DNA from: Microvirga arsenatis
Lineage (GTDB): Bacteria > Pseudomonadota > Alphaproteobacteria > Rhizobiales > Beijerinckiaceae
DNA: 64,000 nucleotides
Direction of reading: 5' to 3'
Assembly: GCF_009910705.1 (NCBI RefSeq)
Contig: NZ_JAAAXJ010000004.1
Location: forward strand, 372,001 to 436,000
The first letter of the stretch is position 1. Each line of letters begins with the position of its first letter. The notes beneath the pieces are model-generated. The model saw only the letters and a program-made list of their open reading frames with translations, was not told where the DNA came from and did not search any database. Positions 42,039-51,654 of this stretch are shown in pieces. The translations under genes and the position numbers were made by a program.

Positions 42039-42851
42039 TTACCGGCTTACAAAACGGCCGGCCAAGTTGTCCTTTAATTGCGCATAGTCTGCTTCAATGT
42101 GTTCAGGAATGTCCACATGCATGATGAAGCCCGTGCCCCTGGGACCATAGCCATGAGGATCGTCGCGCAACCGGGGGATTTCTCCCATGACGAGAGACAG
42201 GAATCGGTCCATTGACCACAATCCGGCAACCCCGCTCAGATCAAACCGAAGCTCCTCCCCCGCCAAGCACACGCGAGGAGTGAATGTCGGCCAGTTCAGG
42301 ATCGACACATCGGTCTGGTCGCTCCAGACCTTGCGGAATGTGGCATCGGCCCGCCTCTGCATCGTCGGATCCTGCACGAGCAGGATCGTTCTCATGGGTA
42401 GGCCGGCATCCTCAAGGATTCTGCGCGAGAACCGGGCGTTCTCGCCACTATTGGCGGAGCCCGGCTCGATGAGAATGCTTGATCGATCGATGCCCCAGAA
42501 TCGCTCGGCGATGTCCGCGAGCATGTGAGCCTCGGTTCGCGCCTCGGTGGCGACGGACCGGTAGACCGGGTGTGTGGCGATCTTCCGGCACAGAAACTCC
42601 GTGGCATGACCGATGCCGCCCGTAATCAGGAGTCTTGGACTAACTCCGCTCTTTAAGGCACGAAAGGCGCCCTCAGCTGTCTCAAGAACGCAATTGCCGG
42701 CTAGGATGACGCAATCGACGGGCTGGGCCGCCATGTCCTTTGGTAAGCCATTAGGCCCTTTAGGCCCGAAATCGTCCATAGCCAGGAAAGCGGCCAGGTT
42801 GTTGAGAGCCGCTACACTCTGCGGCGTGAACCGGGGGGTATTCTGATCCAT
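42039..42851 (-). CDS. YdcF/DUF218-like protein
   Basis: 270 residues. PVDCVILAGNCVLETAEGAFRAL, LLITGGIGHATEF and ILIEPGSANSGENARFSRRIL match the DUF218/YdcF pattern, and the closest type is the soluble E. coli YdcF (266 residues), which has no membrane helix and binds S-adenosylmethionine. Function unknown. Base and codon use are visibly less GC-rich than the neighbours, which points to horizontal gain. Confidence 0.78.
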   Translation of the reverse strand: MDQNTPRFTPQSVAALNNLAAFLAMDDFGPKGPNGLPKDMAAQPVDCVILAGNCVLETAEGAFRALKSGVSPRLLITGGIGHATEFLCRKIATHPVYRSVATEARTEAHMLADIAERFWGIDRSSILIEPGSANSGENARFSRRILEDAGLPMRTILLVQDPTMQRRADATFRKVWSDQTDVSILNWPTFTPRVCLAGEELRFDLSGVAGLWSMDRFLSLVMGEIPRLRDDPHGYGPRGTGFIMHVDIPEHIEADYAQLKDNLAGRFVSR

Positions 42852-42887
42852 GCGCGGGCTTCACCGATAAGGAAATGTCATAAGGGC

Positions 42888-43295
42888 TTATCCAGCCGCC
42901 GCCTCGATGGCTGCCATGTCCTCGTCGGACAATCCGAAATGGTGGCCGATCTCGTGGACCAGCACATGGGTGACGAGGTGGCCCAAGCTCTCCTCGTGCT
43001 CGGCCCAATAGTCGAGGATCGGGCGGCGGTAGAGCCAGACCATGTTGGGAAACTGGCCCGTCTGCATCATGGCGCCGCCCTGGGCGAGGCCGATTCCGCG
43101 GAAGAGGCCTAAAAGATCGAAGGGCGTCTCGCAGCCCATCTCCCGCATCGTCTCGTCATCGGGAAAATCCTCGACCCGGATCACGACGCCCTCGCACAGG
43201 GCCCGGAACTCCTCCGGCAGGCGGGCATAGGCATCGTGCGCAAGGGCTTCGAGGTCCGCAAGGGAGGGTGCCTGGAGATTGGCCCAGTCGGTCAT
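42888..43295 (-). CDS. Small zincin-like metallopeptidase family protein
   Basis: 135 residues. The minimal zinc site H114-E115-x2-H118 in VHEIGHHFGLSDEDM is present, in the zinicin-like family (DUF1025). FPDDETMREMGCETPFDLLGLF precedes it. Proteolysis has not been shown for the family. Ends 36 bases before the YdcF-like gene and starts 3 bases after the small membrane protein gene. Confidence 0.85.
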   Translation of the reverse strand: MTDWANLQAPSLADLEALAHDAYARLPEEFRALCEGVVIRVEDFPDDETMREMGCETPFDLLGLFRGIGLAQGGAMMQTGQFPNMVWLYRRPILDYWAEHEESLGHLVTHVLVHEIGHHFGLSDEDMAAIEAAAG

Positions 43296-43298
43296 GGT

Positions 43299-43556
43299 CT
43301 AGAGAATGCCAAGCTGGACCAGGAGCCACAAGCCGAGGACGACCACGCCCACGAGAGACAGCGCCCGCCCGATGCGCCGGCCCCAGAGTTCGACCGGATC
43401 GGTGCCGCCGTCCTGGCCCGAGCCGACCGCATCCTTCCCACCGAAGTGATCACCGGCGCGCCGGCCCATGCGGGCGAGGGCTGACGAGCCCAGGGTCTCC
43501 GCATCCCGCTGCACCCGCTCCAGCGCCTCGCGGGCCTCCCGCTCCCGGTCGTTCAT
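43299..43556 (-). CDS. Small hypothetical membrane protein
   Basis: 85 residues. A charged N-terminal helix (DREREAREALERVQRDAE) and Gly-rich middle are followed by one membrane helix at 64-84. Co-directional with the metallopeptidase gene, 3-base gap. No recognised family. Confidence 0.65.
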   Translation of the reverse strand: MNDREREAREALERVQRDAETLGSSALARMGRRAGDHFGGKDAVGSGQDGGTDPVELWGRRIGRALSLVGVVVLGLWLLVQLGIL

Positions 43557-43676
43557 CGGCTTCCTCCCGCCTTAACGGCTGCTTCACCATGCCGCCCGGA
43601 CGGCAGCTTCGCAACGGAACGCCTCCGGCGTCCAGCCGTTAACAGCCCCGGATAACCCATTCTCGGAGAGGCAACA

Positions 43677-43970
43677 ATGCGTACGATTCTTGGTGTCCTG
43701 GCTGTGGCCGGGTTGACTGTTCTCGGCGCCGGTACGGCGTCGGCTCAGGGTGTTGATGTGCGGATCGGCCCGTCGGGCGTTCGTCTGGTGCAGGATCGTC
43801 CGGTCTATCGCGAGCGCATCATCGAGCGCCGCGTGGTGCGTCCTGCCCGCACCCGCACGGTGTGCCGCACGGTGATCCGCGAGCGCGTCCGCCCGAGCGG
43901 CGTGATCGTCCGTCGTCCCGTCGAAGAGTGCCGTCAGGTGATCGCCGGCCGCCGGGTCTACGTGGACTAA
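43677..43970 (+). CDS. Hypothetical secreted Arg-rich protein
   Basis: 97 residues. Signal peptide with cleavage near TASAQG (residue 24). The mature part is rich in Arg and Val (RERIIERRVVRPARTRTV) with two Cys (C63, C85) that may pair. Small periplasmic proteins of this kind are common in Methylobacteriaceae; function unknown. GGAGAGG precedes the ATG. A strong terminator follows. Confidence 0.75.
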   Translation: MRTILGVLAVAGLTVLGAGTASAQGVDVRIGPSGVRLVQDRPVYRERIIERRVVRPARTRTVCRTVIRERVRPSGVIVRRPVEECRQVIAGRRVYVD

Positions 43971-43996
43971 GCTCGACGGGCTTTCCGCATGAAAGA

Positions 43997-44026
43997 GGCC
44001 GTGACTCGCCCGAGTCACGGCCTTTT
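43997..44026. terminator. Bidirectional terminator between the Arg-rich protein gene and leuC
   Basis: Perfect 12-bp stem GGCCGTGACTCG / CGAGTCACGGCC with loop CC, then TTTT, between converging genes. Confidence 0.9.
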
Positions 44027-44047
44027 CGTTTCGTGTGGGGCTGTGAA

Positions 44048-45454
44048 TCAGCCGAAGGTGCGGATGTCCACGAAGCGGCCCGCGATGGCCGCCGCAGCCG
44101 CCATGGCGGGCGAGACCAGGTGGGTGCGGCCCTTGAAGCCCTGGCGGCCCTCGAAGTTGCGGTTCGACGTGGAGGCGCAGCGCTCGCCAGGCGCCAGCCG
44201 GTCCGCGTTCATGGCCAGGCACATGGAGCAGCCGGGCTCGCGCCAGTCGAAGCCGGCCGCCTTGAAGATCTTGTCCAGGCCCTCGGCCTCGGCCTGCATC
44301 TTCACGATGCCGGAGCCGGGCACGATCATGGCATTGACGCTCTCCGCCACGCGCTTGCCCTCGACCACCTTGGCCACCGCCCGCAGGTCCTCGATGCGGC
44401 CGTTGGTGCAGGAGCCGATGAACACGCGGTCCAGCGTGATGTCGGTGATCTTCGTTCCCGGCGTCAGGCCCATGTACTCCAGCGCGCGCCACTTGGAGCG
44501 GCGCTTGTTCTCATCCTGGATGTCGTCTGGGTTCGGCACCACGCCGGTGACCGAGACCACATCCTCGGGAGAGGTGCCCCAGGTGACGATCGGCGGCAGG
44601 TTCGCGGCATCCAGCCGGATCTCGGTGTCGAAGAAGGCACCCTCGTCCGTGCGGAGGCTGTCCCAGTAGCGCACGGCGGCGTCCCAGGCCTCGCCCTTCG
44701 GCGCTTTGGGCTTGTCCTTGAGATAGGCATAGGTCTTCTCGTCGGGGGCCACCATGCCGGCCCGGGCGCCGCCCTCGATGGACATGTTGCAGATCGTCAT
44801 GCGGCCTTCCATCGACAGCGAACGGATCGCCTCACCCGCATATTCGATCACGTGGCCGGTGCCGCCGGCGGTGCCGATCTCGCCGATGATCGCGAGGATG
44901 ATGTCCTTGGCAGTGACGCCGGCGGGCAACTGCCCGTCCACGGTCACGCGCATGTTCTTGGCCTTCTTCTGGATCAGCGTCTGGGTGGCGAGCACGTGCT
45001 CGACCTCCGAGGTGCCGATGCCGTGGGCCAGCGCCCCGAAGGCGCCGTGGGTCGAGGTGTGGCTGTCGCCGCAGACGATGGTCATGCCGGGAAGCGTGAA
45101 GCCCTGCTCCGGCCCGACCACGTGGACGATGCCCTGCCGCCGGTCGAGCTCGTTGTAGTACTCGATGCCGAAGTCGCGGGCATTCTGGGCGAGCGTCTCC
45201 ACCTGGGTGGCGGATTCAGGGTCCTCGATCCCATGCGAGCGGTCGGTGGTGGGCACGTTGTGATCGACCACGGCGAGCGTCTTGTGCGGCTGGCGCACCT
45301 GGCGCCCGGCCACGCGCAGGCCCTCGAAGGCCTGGGGGCTCGTCACCTCGTGCACGAGATGACGGTCGATATAGAGAAGGCATGTCCCGTCATCCTGCTG
45401 ATCGACGACGTGATCGTCCCAGATCTTGTCATAGAGGGTGCGGGCTTGAGCCAT
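44048..45454 (-). CDS. leuC: 3-isopropylmalate dehydratase large subunit
   Basis: 468 residues of the aconitase family. Iron-sulfur Cys are in IGSCTNGR and in [29 protein letters not shown] and the final [19 protein letters not shown] are conserved. The start is the ATG before [16 protein letters not shown]; upstream codons are in the untranslated part. Works with LeuD. Confidence 0.96.
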   Translation of the reverse strand: MAQARTLYDKIWDDHVVDQQDDGTCLLYIDRHLVHEVTSPQAFEGLRVAGRQVRQPHKTLAVVDHNVPTTDRSHGIEDPESATQVETLAQNARDFGIEYYNELDRRQGIVHVVGPEQGFTLPGMTIVCGDSHTSTHGAFGALAHGIGTSEVEHVLATQTLIQKKAKNMRVTVDGQLPAGVTAKDIILAIIGEIGTAGGTGHVIEYAGEAIRSLSMEGRMTICNMSIEGGARAGMVAPDEKTYAYLKDKPKAPKGEAWDAAVRYWDSLRTDEGAFFDTEIRLDAANLPPIVTWGTSPEDVVSVTGVVPNPDDIQDENKRRSKWRALEYMGLTPGTKITDITLDRVFIGSCTNGRIEDLRAVAKVVEGKRVAESVNAMIVPGSGIVKMQAEAEGLDKIFKAAGFDWREPGCSMCLAMNADRLAPGERCASTSNRNFEGRQGFKGRTHLVSPAMAAAAAIAGRFVDIRTFG

Positions 45455-45625
45455 GGTTCTCTTCCAACAATCCAAATCGAGTGTCTGATGTGTCTAGCGG
45501 CTCCCGGCGTCGAGGAGAAGATGCTCTGAGCGCAGGCCGCCTTGAAACGATCGCATAGCAGACAGGACATACGGCGCAATAATATTTTTGTCGCGCCGCC
45601 ACATCCGCAAAGCTTGTGCCCTTAG

Positions 45626-45652
45626 CAAAAAAGCGCGGCTTGGAGCCGCGCT
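45626..45652 (-). terminator. Rho-independent terminator of rplS
   Basis: On the minus strand AGCGCGGCT, loop CCA, AGCCGCGCT, then TTTTT. It separates rplS from leuC. Confidence 0.85.
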
Positions 45653-45683
45653 TTTCAAATTCTGCCTGTGAGCCGGAGAAGGC

Positions 45684-46073
45684 TTACTCGGCCGCGGCCG
45701 GGGTCTCGCCCTTGTCCTGGCGCTCGGCGCGCTCCGCGATGCGGGCCGACTTGCCGCGGCGGTCGCGCAGGTAATAGAGCTTGGCGCGACGGACGGCACC
45801 GCGGCGCACGACCTTGATCGAGTCGACCAGCGGCGAGTAGAGCGGGAACACGCGCTCGACGCCCTCGCCGTAGGAGATCTTGCGGACCGTGAAGCTCTCG
45901 TGGAGGCCGCCGCCGGAACGGGCGATGCAGACGCCCTCATAGGCCTGGATGCGGGTGCGCTCGCCTTCCTTCACCTTCACGTTGACGATGACGGTGTCGC
46001 CGGGCTGGAAATCGGGAATGGTCTTGCCGAGCTTGGCGATCTGCTCCTGCTCGAGCTGCTGGATGAGGTTCAT
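45684..46073 (-). CDS. rplS: 50S ribosomal protein L19
   Basis: 129 residues. [35 protein letters not shown] and the core [30 protein letters not shown] (adjoining blocks) are typical of L19, which sits at the subunit interface. The tail is Ala/Glu-rich. Usually follows trmD directly; here four accessory genes (46345-49573) lie between them. Confidence 0.97.
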   Translation of the reverse strand: MNLIQQLEQEQIAKLGKTIPDFQPGDTVIVNVKVKEGERTRIQAYEGVCIARSGGGLHESFTVRKISYGEGVERVFPLYSPLVDSIKVVRRGAVRRAKLYYLRDRRGKSARIAERAERQDKGETPAAAE

Positions 46074-46200
46074 CGGTCTGTACTCCTGCCGTTGCGAGGT
46101 CTCAGGGCAGCCCCAAGCCTGCGGGATTTCGGCGTCCTGTTTTGAGTTGAGGCCGCGCCTATACAGGAGTTTGGGCGGGTTGTCGAGCCTCCGCCCCCTT

Positions 46201-46339
46201 GTCATTCCCGGACGGAGCGCAGCGGAGATCCGGGATCGTAGGACGAGAGTGGCACTGGTTCGCCTCTTCTTGGGGGAGAGGCAGTTCAGTGCCCTATTCC
46301 GTTGGCGATCCCGGATCGGCTGCGCCGTCTGGGATGACC
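46201..46339. repeat. Inverted pair of family A REP-like repeats
   Basis: GTCATTCCCGGACGGAGCGC at 46201, with its inverted partner at 46306-46339 (reverse complement TGGTCATCCCAGACGGCGC). The 69-base middle shows no gene. It lies exactly at the border between rplS and the accessory block. Confidence 0.78.
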
Positions 46340-46344
46340 AGTCT

Positions 46345-47016
46345 TTACTCCTTCGCAGCAGGCCTGACTTCAGCGAACAGGTACCGCTCGAACCAGCCCG
46401 GAAACGCCTTGGCCAGCGCTCGCGGCCCTTCTACCGTCAGCCCCATCCGCTGCGCCTCGGCAAAGCTCACGTCGCCGCGCCACCAGGCGACCAGGGCGGA
46501 TAGGGAAGTCCGGATGCACAGCGGCTCCGGGAACCCAGGATTCTGCGTGCAGAGCGAGATCTCGCCCTCCTTGAGCAGCAGGAAACGCGGCTGGCGCTGC
46601 CCCTCGATGGCAAAACGGACGACCAGGGGGTCCTGCGGCAGGGCCTTCGCCCGCACCCGCCGCTGCATGTCGACAAGGACAGGCTCGAGCTCGAGATCCT
46701 CGGCTGACGCCTGCCGCGGCAACCAGCGCTGGCCCCAGGTGCCGAGCGCGCCCACGATCTCCATCAGCTCGCGGCCGGCGTCCGTGAGCACGTATTCCGG
46801 CCCATGCTCGCCCTCGATGCGCGACACGGCGCCGACCTGCACCAATGCCTGCAGGCGTTCGGACAGCATCGTGCGGGAGATGCGGGGGATGCCGCGGCGG
46901 ATGTCGTTGAAGCGCCGGCTGCCGCAGAGAAGCTCGCGCACGACGAGAAGCGTCCAGCGCCCGCCGATGGCCTCATGGGCGCGGGCCACGGAACAGAACT
47001 GACCGTAATCTGCCAT
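46345..47016 (-). CDS. HxlR family transcriptional regulator
   Basis: 223 residues. Winged-helix HxlR domain (1-100): [25 protein letters not shown] with the sensing-type Cys near the N-terminus, [22 protein letters not shown] as recognition part and [10 protein letters not shown] as wing. The C-terminal 110 residues are an added SCP2/effector-like part. The start codon lies inside a 47-bp inverted repeat, suggesting autoregulation. Divergent from the cysteine-synthase-like gene. Confidence 0.87.
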   Translation of the reverse strand: MADYGQFCSVARAHEAIGGRWTLLVVRELLCGSRRFNDIRRGIPRISRTMLSERLQALVQVGAVSRIEGEHGPEYVLTDAGRELMEIVGALGTWGQRWLPRQASAEDLELEPVLVDMQRRVRAKALPQDPLVVRFAIEGQRQPRFLLLKEGEISLCTQNPGFPEPLCIRTSLSALVAWWRGDVSFAEAQRMGLTVEGPRALAKAFPGWFERYLFAEVRPAAKE

Positions 47017-47047
47017 GGGCCAAGCGCTACCATGGCAGGTTACGGTC
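47001..47047. promoter_or_regulatory. Large inverted repeat, probable operator of the HxlR regulator
   Basis: Arms GACCGTAATCTGCCATGG (47001-47018) and CCATGGCAGGTTACGGTC (47030-47047) match at 17 of 18 positions around an 11-base centre. The left arm contains the HxlR start codon. The 76-base remainder to the next start also holds a small palindrome TCCGGAxTCCGGA. Confidence 0.65.
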
Positions 47048-47122
47048 GAGAAGTCCGGATTCCGGACCTGACGGGAGGCCGGTCTCGGATTAACGAGGTG
47101 GCACGTTCCCCGGACAGCACCC

Positions 47123-48076
47123 ATGACCGCACAGCCCCGCACGATCCTCGACCGCATCGGCAGCACGCCGCTGATCGCCCTGCGCCGCATCGCACCCGCC
47201 AACGGCGCCCGCATCCTGCTGAAATGTGAGAACGAGAACCCCACCGGCAGCATGAAGGACCGGATGGCGCTCGCCATGATCGAAGCGGCGGAGGCCAGCG
47301 GACGGCTCGGGCCCGGCGGCTCGGTGGTGGAATATACCGGGGGCAGCACCGGCGTATCCCTCGCGCTCGTCTGCGCGGTGAAGGGCTATCCGCTCGACGT
47401 CGTGACCTCGGATGCCTTTTCCCGCGAAAAACTCGACCACATGCGGCTGCTCGGCGCGAGGCTGCACATCGTGGAAAGCGACGGCGGGCGCATGACGGAA
47501 AAGCTCACCAGGGACATGATCGAGCAGGCGCGTGTCCTCGCCGAGGCGAAGGGTTCCTTCTGGACCGACCAGATGAGGAACCGGGACCAGCTCGCCGCCT
47601 ATCACCGGATGGCGGACGAGATCTGGAGGCAGACGGAGGGCCGCATCGACGGCTTCGTGCAGAGCGTGGGCACGGCGGCTTCCCTGCGCGGCATCGCCGA
47701 GCGCCTGCGACACCATCGAAGCGGGATTCGCATCGTCGCCGTGGAGCCCGCCGAGTCGTCCGTGCTCTCCGGCGGCCCCTCCGGCGCTCACAGGATCGAC
47801 GGGATCGGCGCGGGCTACGTGGTGCCGCTCTGGCAGGGGTCGAGCGTCGACGGGATCGAGCAGGCCTCGACCGAGGAGGCCATGGCGATGGCCTTCCGCC
47901 TCGCCCGCGAGGAAGGCCTCTTCGCCGGCACCTCCACCGGCGCCAACGTGATCGCGGCCTTGCGGCTCGCCGAACGGCTGGGGCCGGATGCCACCGTCGT
48001 CACGGTGATGTGCGACACGGGCATGAAATACCTGAAGACCTTTGGGGCGAGGCTCGATGCAGGCGCCCAGACCTGA
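47123..48076 (+). CDS. Cysteine synthase-like PLP enzyme
   Basis: 317 residues. PLP Lys K45 in NPTGSMKDRMA, and GGSTGVSLALVCAVKGYPL for the substrate loop. The protein resembles the CysK/CBS superfamily but has GSMKDR instead of GSVKDR and no C-terminal CBS domain. Could use O-acetylserine, O-phosphoserine or a related substrate. Divergent from the HxlR gene, so probably its target. Ends 14 bases from the convergent Lrp gene. Confidence 0.85.
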   Translation: MTAQPRTILDRIGSTPLIALRRIAPANGARILLKCENENPTGSMKDRMALAMIEAAEASGRLGPGGSVVEYTGGSTGVSLALVCAVKGYPLDVVTSDAFSREKLDHMRLLGARLHIVESDGGRMTEKLTRDMIEQARVLAEAKGSFWTDQMRNRDQLAAYHRMADEIWRQTEGRIDGFVQSVGTAASLRGIAERLRHHRSGIRIVAVEPAESSVLSGGPSGAHRIDGIGAGYVVPLWQGSSVDGIEQASTEEAMAMAFRLAREEGLFAGTSTGANVIAALRLAERLGPDATVVTVMCDTGMKYLKTFGARLDAGAQT

Positions 48077-48090
48077 CGCCGAAGCCGCAT

Positions 48091-48567
48091 TCAGGGGATG
48101 GGCGGCAGCCTGCGCTTGACCGGGGAGGCCTTGACGATGGAGGTGCTGGTCTGGGCCCGCTGGGCGATCCTCTCAAGGATCGGGTCGAGCTCGTCGATGG
48201 AGCGCAGGAGATAGCGTGCCACGAAACAATCGTCCCCGGTCACCTTATCGCATTCGATGACCTCGGGCGTCTCGATCAGCAGCTTCTCCACGTGATGCAG
48301 TTGTCCCGGCAGGGGCCGGATGCGCACGATGGCGGTGAGGGTGTAGCCCAAGGCTTTCGGGTCGAGTTCGACCGTATAGGCCTTGACCACGCCCTCCTCC
48401 TCCAGCCGCCGCAGCCGCTCGGCGACGCTCGGGGGCGACAGGCCCACGCTCCTGGCGAGTTCCGCATGGGAGAGCCTGGCATTGTCGCTCAGGAGCCCGA
48501 TCAGCGCCTGATCGATCTCGTCCAGAACCGAATTTTTGCTTTTAAAGTTTCTTGCCGAAATCGCCAT
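48091..48567 (-). CDS. Lrp/AsnC family transcriptional regulator
   Basis: 158 residues. N-terminal HTH (about 15-65): LDEIDQALIGLLSDNARLSHAELARSVGLSPPSVAERLRRL (shown by its parts LDEIDQ and SVGLSPPSVAERL). RAM effector domain after 75 with GDDCFVARY. Divergent from the DMT exporter with 97 bases between starts: the classical layout of an amino-acid-sensing regulator and its exporter. The longer frame upstream overlaps the exporter start and is rejected. Confidence 0.88.
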   Translation of the reverse strand: MAISARNFKSKNSVLDEIDQALIGLLSDNARLSHAELARSVGLSPPSVAERLRRLEEEGVVKAYTVELDPKALGYTLTAIVRIRPLPGQLHHVEKLLIETPEVIECDKVTGDDCFVARYLLRSIDELDPILERIAQRAQTSTSIVKASPVKRRLPPIP

Positions 48568-48664
48568 TGCTTCGAAGGCCAAACCTTGGAACCGCTTTCG
48601 ATCCTGAAAGTACGCCGGTCTCGGCAAAAGATAAAGTTCTGCCCTCGTCACAGGAGGTGCAGCC

Positions 48665-49573
48665 ATGAAATCACCGTTGGGATTGTCGGGACGACTGGAA
48701 ATGATCGCCGCGATGGGGCTTTCGGGCACCATCGGGTACTTCGTCGTCGAATCCGGCCAGAGCGTCTGGAACGTGGTCTTCTTCCGCTGCCTGTTCGGGT
48801 CTTTAAGCCTGTTCGCCTATTGCTGGGCCAAAGGGCTTCTCACGCCTTGGCCGTTCGCAGCCAAGACGCTGATGCTCGCAACCTTGAGCGGCACGGCCAT
48901 CGTGCTCAACTGGGTGCTGCTGTTCTCGTCCTACGGCCATGCCTCGATTTCGATCGCGACGGCGGTCTACAACACCCAGCCTTTCTTCCTGATCCTGCTC
49001 GGGATGATCCTGTTCGGCGAACGACCGACGGGCGATGCGCTGGGCTTCATCGCCCTCGCCTTCGTGGGCCTCCTGATGGTCACCCAGGTCCAGGCCGGCA
49101 GCCTCTCCTGGAGCGGCGGCTATGTGATCGGGCTTCTGCAGGCCTTAGGCGCGGCCTTCCTCTACGCGGTGACCTCCGTCATCGTGAAACAGCTTAAAGG
49201 AATCCCGCCGCATGTGATCGCGCTCGTGCAAGCCATGCTCGGCACCGCGATGCTCCTGCCCTTGGCCGACTTCGCCAGCCTGCCGACGAGCTCCCTGCAA
49301 TGGGGATACCTCGCGGTGCTGGGCATCGTGCACACCGGCATCATGTACATCCTGCTGTACGCGGCGCTCCAGAAGCTGCCGACGCCGGTGGTCGCCGTGC
49401 TCTCGTTCACCTATCCGGCGGTCGCCATTCTCATCGATTACCTCGCCTATGGCCGGGATCTGTCGCTCGGCCAGTGGAGCGGAATCCTGCTCATCCTGCT
49501 CGGCAGCGCCGGGGTGAATCTCAAATGGCGGTTCGGGTTCGGCCGCCCGAGGATCAGCCTCGCTCGGACGTGA
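48665..49573 (+). CDS. DMT superfamily (EamA) transporter
   Basis: 302 residues, ten membrane helices in two EamA repeats (about 12-140 and 150-290). Preceded by CAGGAGG. Likely exports an amino acid or related metabolite under control of the divergent Lrp protein (inference from layout). The last 20 bases overlap trmD, which converges from the other side. Confidence 0.87.
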   Translation: MKSPLGLSGRLEMIAAMGLSGTIGYFVVESGQSVWNVVFFRCLFGSLSLFAYCWAKGLLTPWPFAAKTLMLATLSGTAIVLNWVLLFSSYGHASISIATAVYNTQPFFLILLGMILFGERPTGDALGFIALAFVGLLMVTQVQAGSLSWSGGYVIGLLQALGAAFLYAVTSVIVKQLKGIPPHVIALVQAMLGTAMLLPLADFASLPTSSLQWGYLAVLGIVHTGIMYILLYAALQKLPTPVVAVLSFTYPAVAILIDYLAYGRDLSLGQWSGILLILLGSAGVNLKWRFGFGRPRISLART

Positions 49574-50246
49574 GCAGATCCGGCCTTCTCTCCCGCGTGA
49601 TCCGCTCCGATTCCTCGCGCCGCCAGCGCTCGATGGCGGCGTGGTTGCCCGACAGCAGCACGTCGGGGATGGAGCGTCCCTCCCATTCGCGGGGCCTGGT
49701 ATAGTGCGGGTATTCGAGGCGGTTCGTCTCGAAGCTCTCTTCCGTGCCGGAGGCCTCCTTGCCCATGACGCCGGGCAGAAGCCGCACGCAGGCATCGAGC
49801 ACGATCATGGCGGCCATCTCGCCGCCGGAAAGCACGTAGTCGCCGATGGAGACTTCCTGCAGCCCACGAGCCTCGATGACGCGCTCGTCCACGCCCTCGA
49901 AGCGGCCGCAGACGATGACGACGCCGGGACCCGCCGCAAGCTCGCGCGCATAGGCTTGCGTGAGCGGCCGGCCGCGCGGGCTCATGAGCAGCCTCGGGCG
50001 CGGATCGTTCTGCGCCACCGCCGCGTCGATCGCCGCGCCCAGCACGTCGCAGCGGATCACCATGCCGGGCCCGCCGCCGGCGGGGGTGTCGTCCACGGCG
50101 CGGTGGCGGCCGAGGCCGTGATCGCGGATGTTCCTGGCCTCAAGCGACCACAGCCCGCGCGCCAGCGCGTCGCCGGAGAGCGAGACCCCGAGCGGACCGG
50201 GAAACATCTCGGGGTAGAGGGTGAGGATGGTGGCGGAAAAGCTCAC
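49554..50246 (-). CDS. trmD: tRNA (guanine-N1)-methyltransferase TrmD
   Basis: 230 residues, SPOUT knot. [32 protein letters not shown] and [10 protein letters not shown] build the knotted SAM site. Makes m1G37 in tRNA, which prevents +1 frameshifts. The start overlaps the rimM stop (ATGA). Confidence 0.97.
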   Translation of the reverse strand: MSFSATILTLYPEMFPGPLGVSLSGDALARGLWSLEARNIRDHGLGRHRAVDDTPAGGGPGMVIRCDVLGAAIDAAVAQNDPRPRLLMSPRGRPLTQAYARELAAGPGVVIVCGRFEGVDERVIEARGLQEVSIGDYVLSGGEMAAMIVLDACVRLLPGVMGKEASGTEESFETNRLEYPHYTRPREWEGRSIPDVLLSGNHAAIERWRREESERITRERRPDLLTSERG

Positions 50247-50926
50247 GCCTCGTCCTCGGGCTCAGGCCTTGCCGGCTCGAACAGGTCGTCGGGGGGAGCC
50301 GCCACGATGCGCCTTCCCGCGATGTCGACCACCGGCACGAAGGCTCTGGTGAAGGGCAGGAGCGCCGTCGGGCCGCTCGGGACGGGTGCGATCTCGAGAA
50401 GGTCCCCGCCGCCGTAATTGGGCACGGCCACCACGGTGCCGATGATCTCGCCGGCTTCGGTCTGAACGGTGAGGCCGATCAGGTCGGCGAGCAGGAACTC
50501 GTCTTCCTCCTCAGGCGGAGGAAGCTTGTCGCGCTCGACGAAAAGCTGCACGCGGTTGAGCGCCTCGGAGGCTTCGCGCGTGGTCACGCCGTCGACGACG
50601 GCGATGAGAAGATCGGGCGCGCCGCCGGGGGCGGGACGCACGGATTTCAGGGAATAGGTTTTGCCGTTGCTTGCGATCAGCGGCCGGTAACGGGCGATCG
50701 CCTGCGGATCGCCCGTATGGGATTTCAGCCGCACCTCGCCCTTGAGGCCGTGAGCGCGGCCGAACTCGCCCACAAGGACGAGATCGTTTCGGAGAGGCGC
50801 CGCCCCACCCCCTCCCCCCTGTGCGGGAGAGGGGGCGTTCTTCGCGTGAGCACGGCCCCTCTCCCGCCCCTCGCTGACGCGAGAGGCACCCTCTCCCGCT
50901 GCGGGGAGAGGGTTGGAGCCACGCAT
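50243..50926 (-). CDS. rimM: Ribosome maturation factor RimM with repeat-derived N-terminal extension
   Basis: 227 residues from ATG 50926 (an ATG at 50947 adds seven). The RimM barrel begins at [19 protein letters not shown] near residue 48 and the PRC domain with [16 protein letters not shown] follows at about 140. Residues 5-41 are encoded by a palindromic repeat, and no ATG, GTG or TTG in frame lies between repeat and domain, so the repeat must be translated. RimM binds S19 and helps mature the 30S subunit. Between trmD and rpsP as usual. Confidence 0.9.
   Translation of the reverse strand: MRGSNPLPAAGEGASRVSEGRERGRAHAKNAPSPAQGGGGGAAPLRNDLVLVGEFGRAHGLKGEVRLKSHTGDPQAIARYRPLIASNGKTYSLKSVRPAPGGAPDLLIAVVDGVTTREASEALNRVQLFVERDKLPPPEEEDEFLLADLIGLTVQTEAGEIIGTVVAVPNYGGGDLLEIAPVPSGPTALLPFTRAFVPVVDIAGRRIVAAPPDDLFEPARPEPEDEA
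50806..50917. repeat. Family C palindromic repeat inside rimM
   Basis: Three C-run/G-run palindromic segments (near 50806-50833, 50852-50870 and 50888-50911) that match the copies at 8026, 27471 and 59735. It lies in frame with rimM. Confidence 0.75.
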
Positions 50927-50955
50927 TGTCGAACGCCCCCGCTTCATATCGAAGC

Positions 50956-51309
50956 TTACGCAGCCTCGCCTTCGCCGGCGGCAGCGGCCTTGGCGGCGGC
51001 GCGCTCCTGGGCCTTCTTGCCCGGAACGGCCTTCTGCGGGTTGTTGCGGGCCGGGCGCTTCAGGAGGCCTGCGGCATCGAGGAAGCGCAGGACGCGGTCG
51101 GTCGGCTGGGCGCCCTTGGCGAGCCAAGCCTGGATCTTCTCGATCTCGAGAACGACGCGGCCGGCATCGTCCTTCGGCTTCATCGGATCGTAGGTGCCGA
51201 CCTTCTCGATGAAGCGGCCATCGCGCGGAGCGCGCGAATCGGCCACGACGATGCGGTAATAGGGACGCTTCTTCGCACCACCACGGGTGAGACGGATCTT
51301 CAGGGACAT
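50956..51309 (-). CDS. rpsP: 30S ribosomal protein S16
   Basis: 117 residues. [36 protein letters not shown] (seen as the start of the chain, parts [20 protein letters not shown] and [10 protein letters not shown]) is S16. The C-terminal 40 residues are an Ala/Lys-rich tail common in alphaproteobacteria. One base separates it from the chorismate mutase stop. Confidence 0.97.
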   Translation of the reverse strand: MSLKIRLTRGGAKKRPYYRIVVADSRAPRDGRFIEKVGTYDPMKPKDDAGRVVLEIEKIQAWLAKGAQPTDRVLRFLDAAGLLKRPARNNPQKAVPGKKAQERAAAKAAAAGEGEAA

Positions 51310-51310
51310 T

Positions 51311-51649
51311 CTATTCTCCTAGTGCTTCAGTTTTTAGCCCGCCAGCCGTGCCGATAGCCTCGTGATGGCGGATGACTTCCTTGACGATGAAGGCCAAGAA
51401 CTTTTCAGCGAAGTCGGGATCGAGCTTCGCGGATTCAGCAAGGGAGCGCAGTCGCTTGATCTGAGCTTCCTCACGGATCGGATCAGCGGGAGGCAGGCCA
51501 TAGCGGGCCTTGTACTCCCCCACTTTCTGTGTGCACTTGAAACGCTCAGCCAGCGTGTGAACGAGCACTGCATCGAGATTGTCGATGGAGTCGCGCAGGC
51601 GCTGCAACTCAGCGCCTACCTCACTTGTCTGGTGCGTCACTGCCGACAT
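51311..51649 (-). CDS. Chorismate mutase (AroQ type)
   Basis: 112 residues, all-helical. [35 protein letters not shown] and the C-terminal [16 protein letters not shown] fit the AroQ mutases that convert chorismate to prephenate; Arg and Lys of the active site are in RLRDSIDN and KVGEYK. Lies between ffh and rpsP with 5- and 1-base gaps, a placement common in Hyphomicrobiales, and thus co-expressed with translation genes. Confidence 0.9.
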   Translation of the reverse strand: MSAVTHQTSEVGAELQRLRDSIDNLDAVLVHTLAERFKCTQKVGEYKARYGLPPADPIREEAQIKRLRSLAESAKLDPDFAEKFLAFIVKEVIRHHEAIGTAGGLKTEALGE

Positions 51650-51654
51650 GCCGC

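Noticed and set aside
45494-45556. Small frame upstream of leuC with three consecutive Leu codons, like a leu leader
   Set aside because: Only four Leu codons in 20, and no terminator hairpin or T tract between it and leuC.
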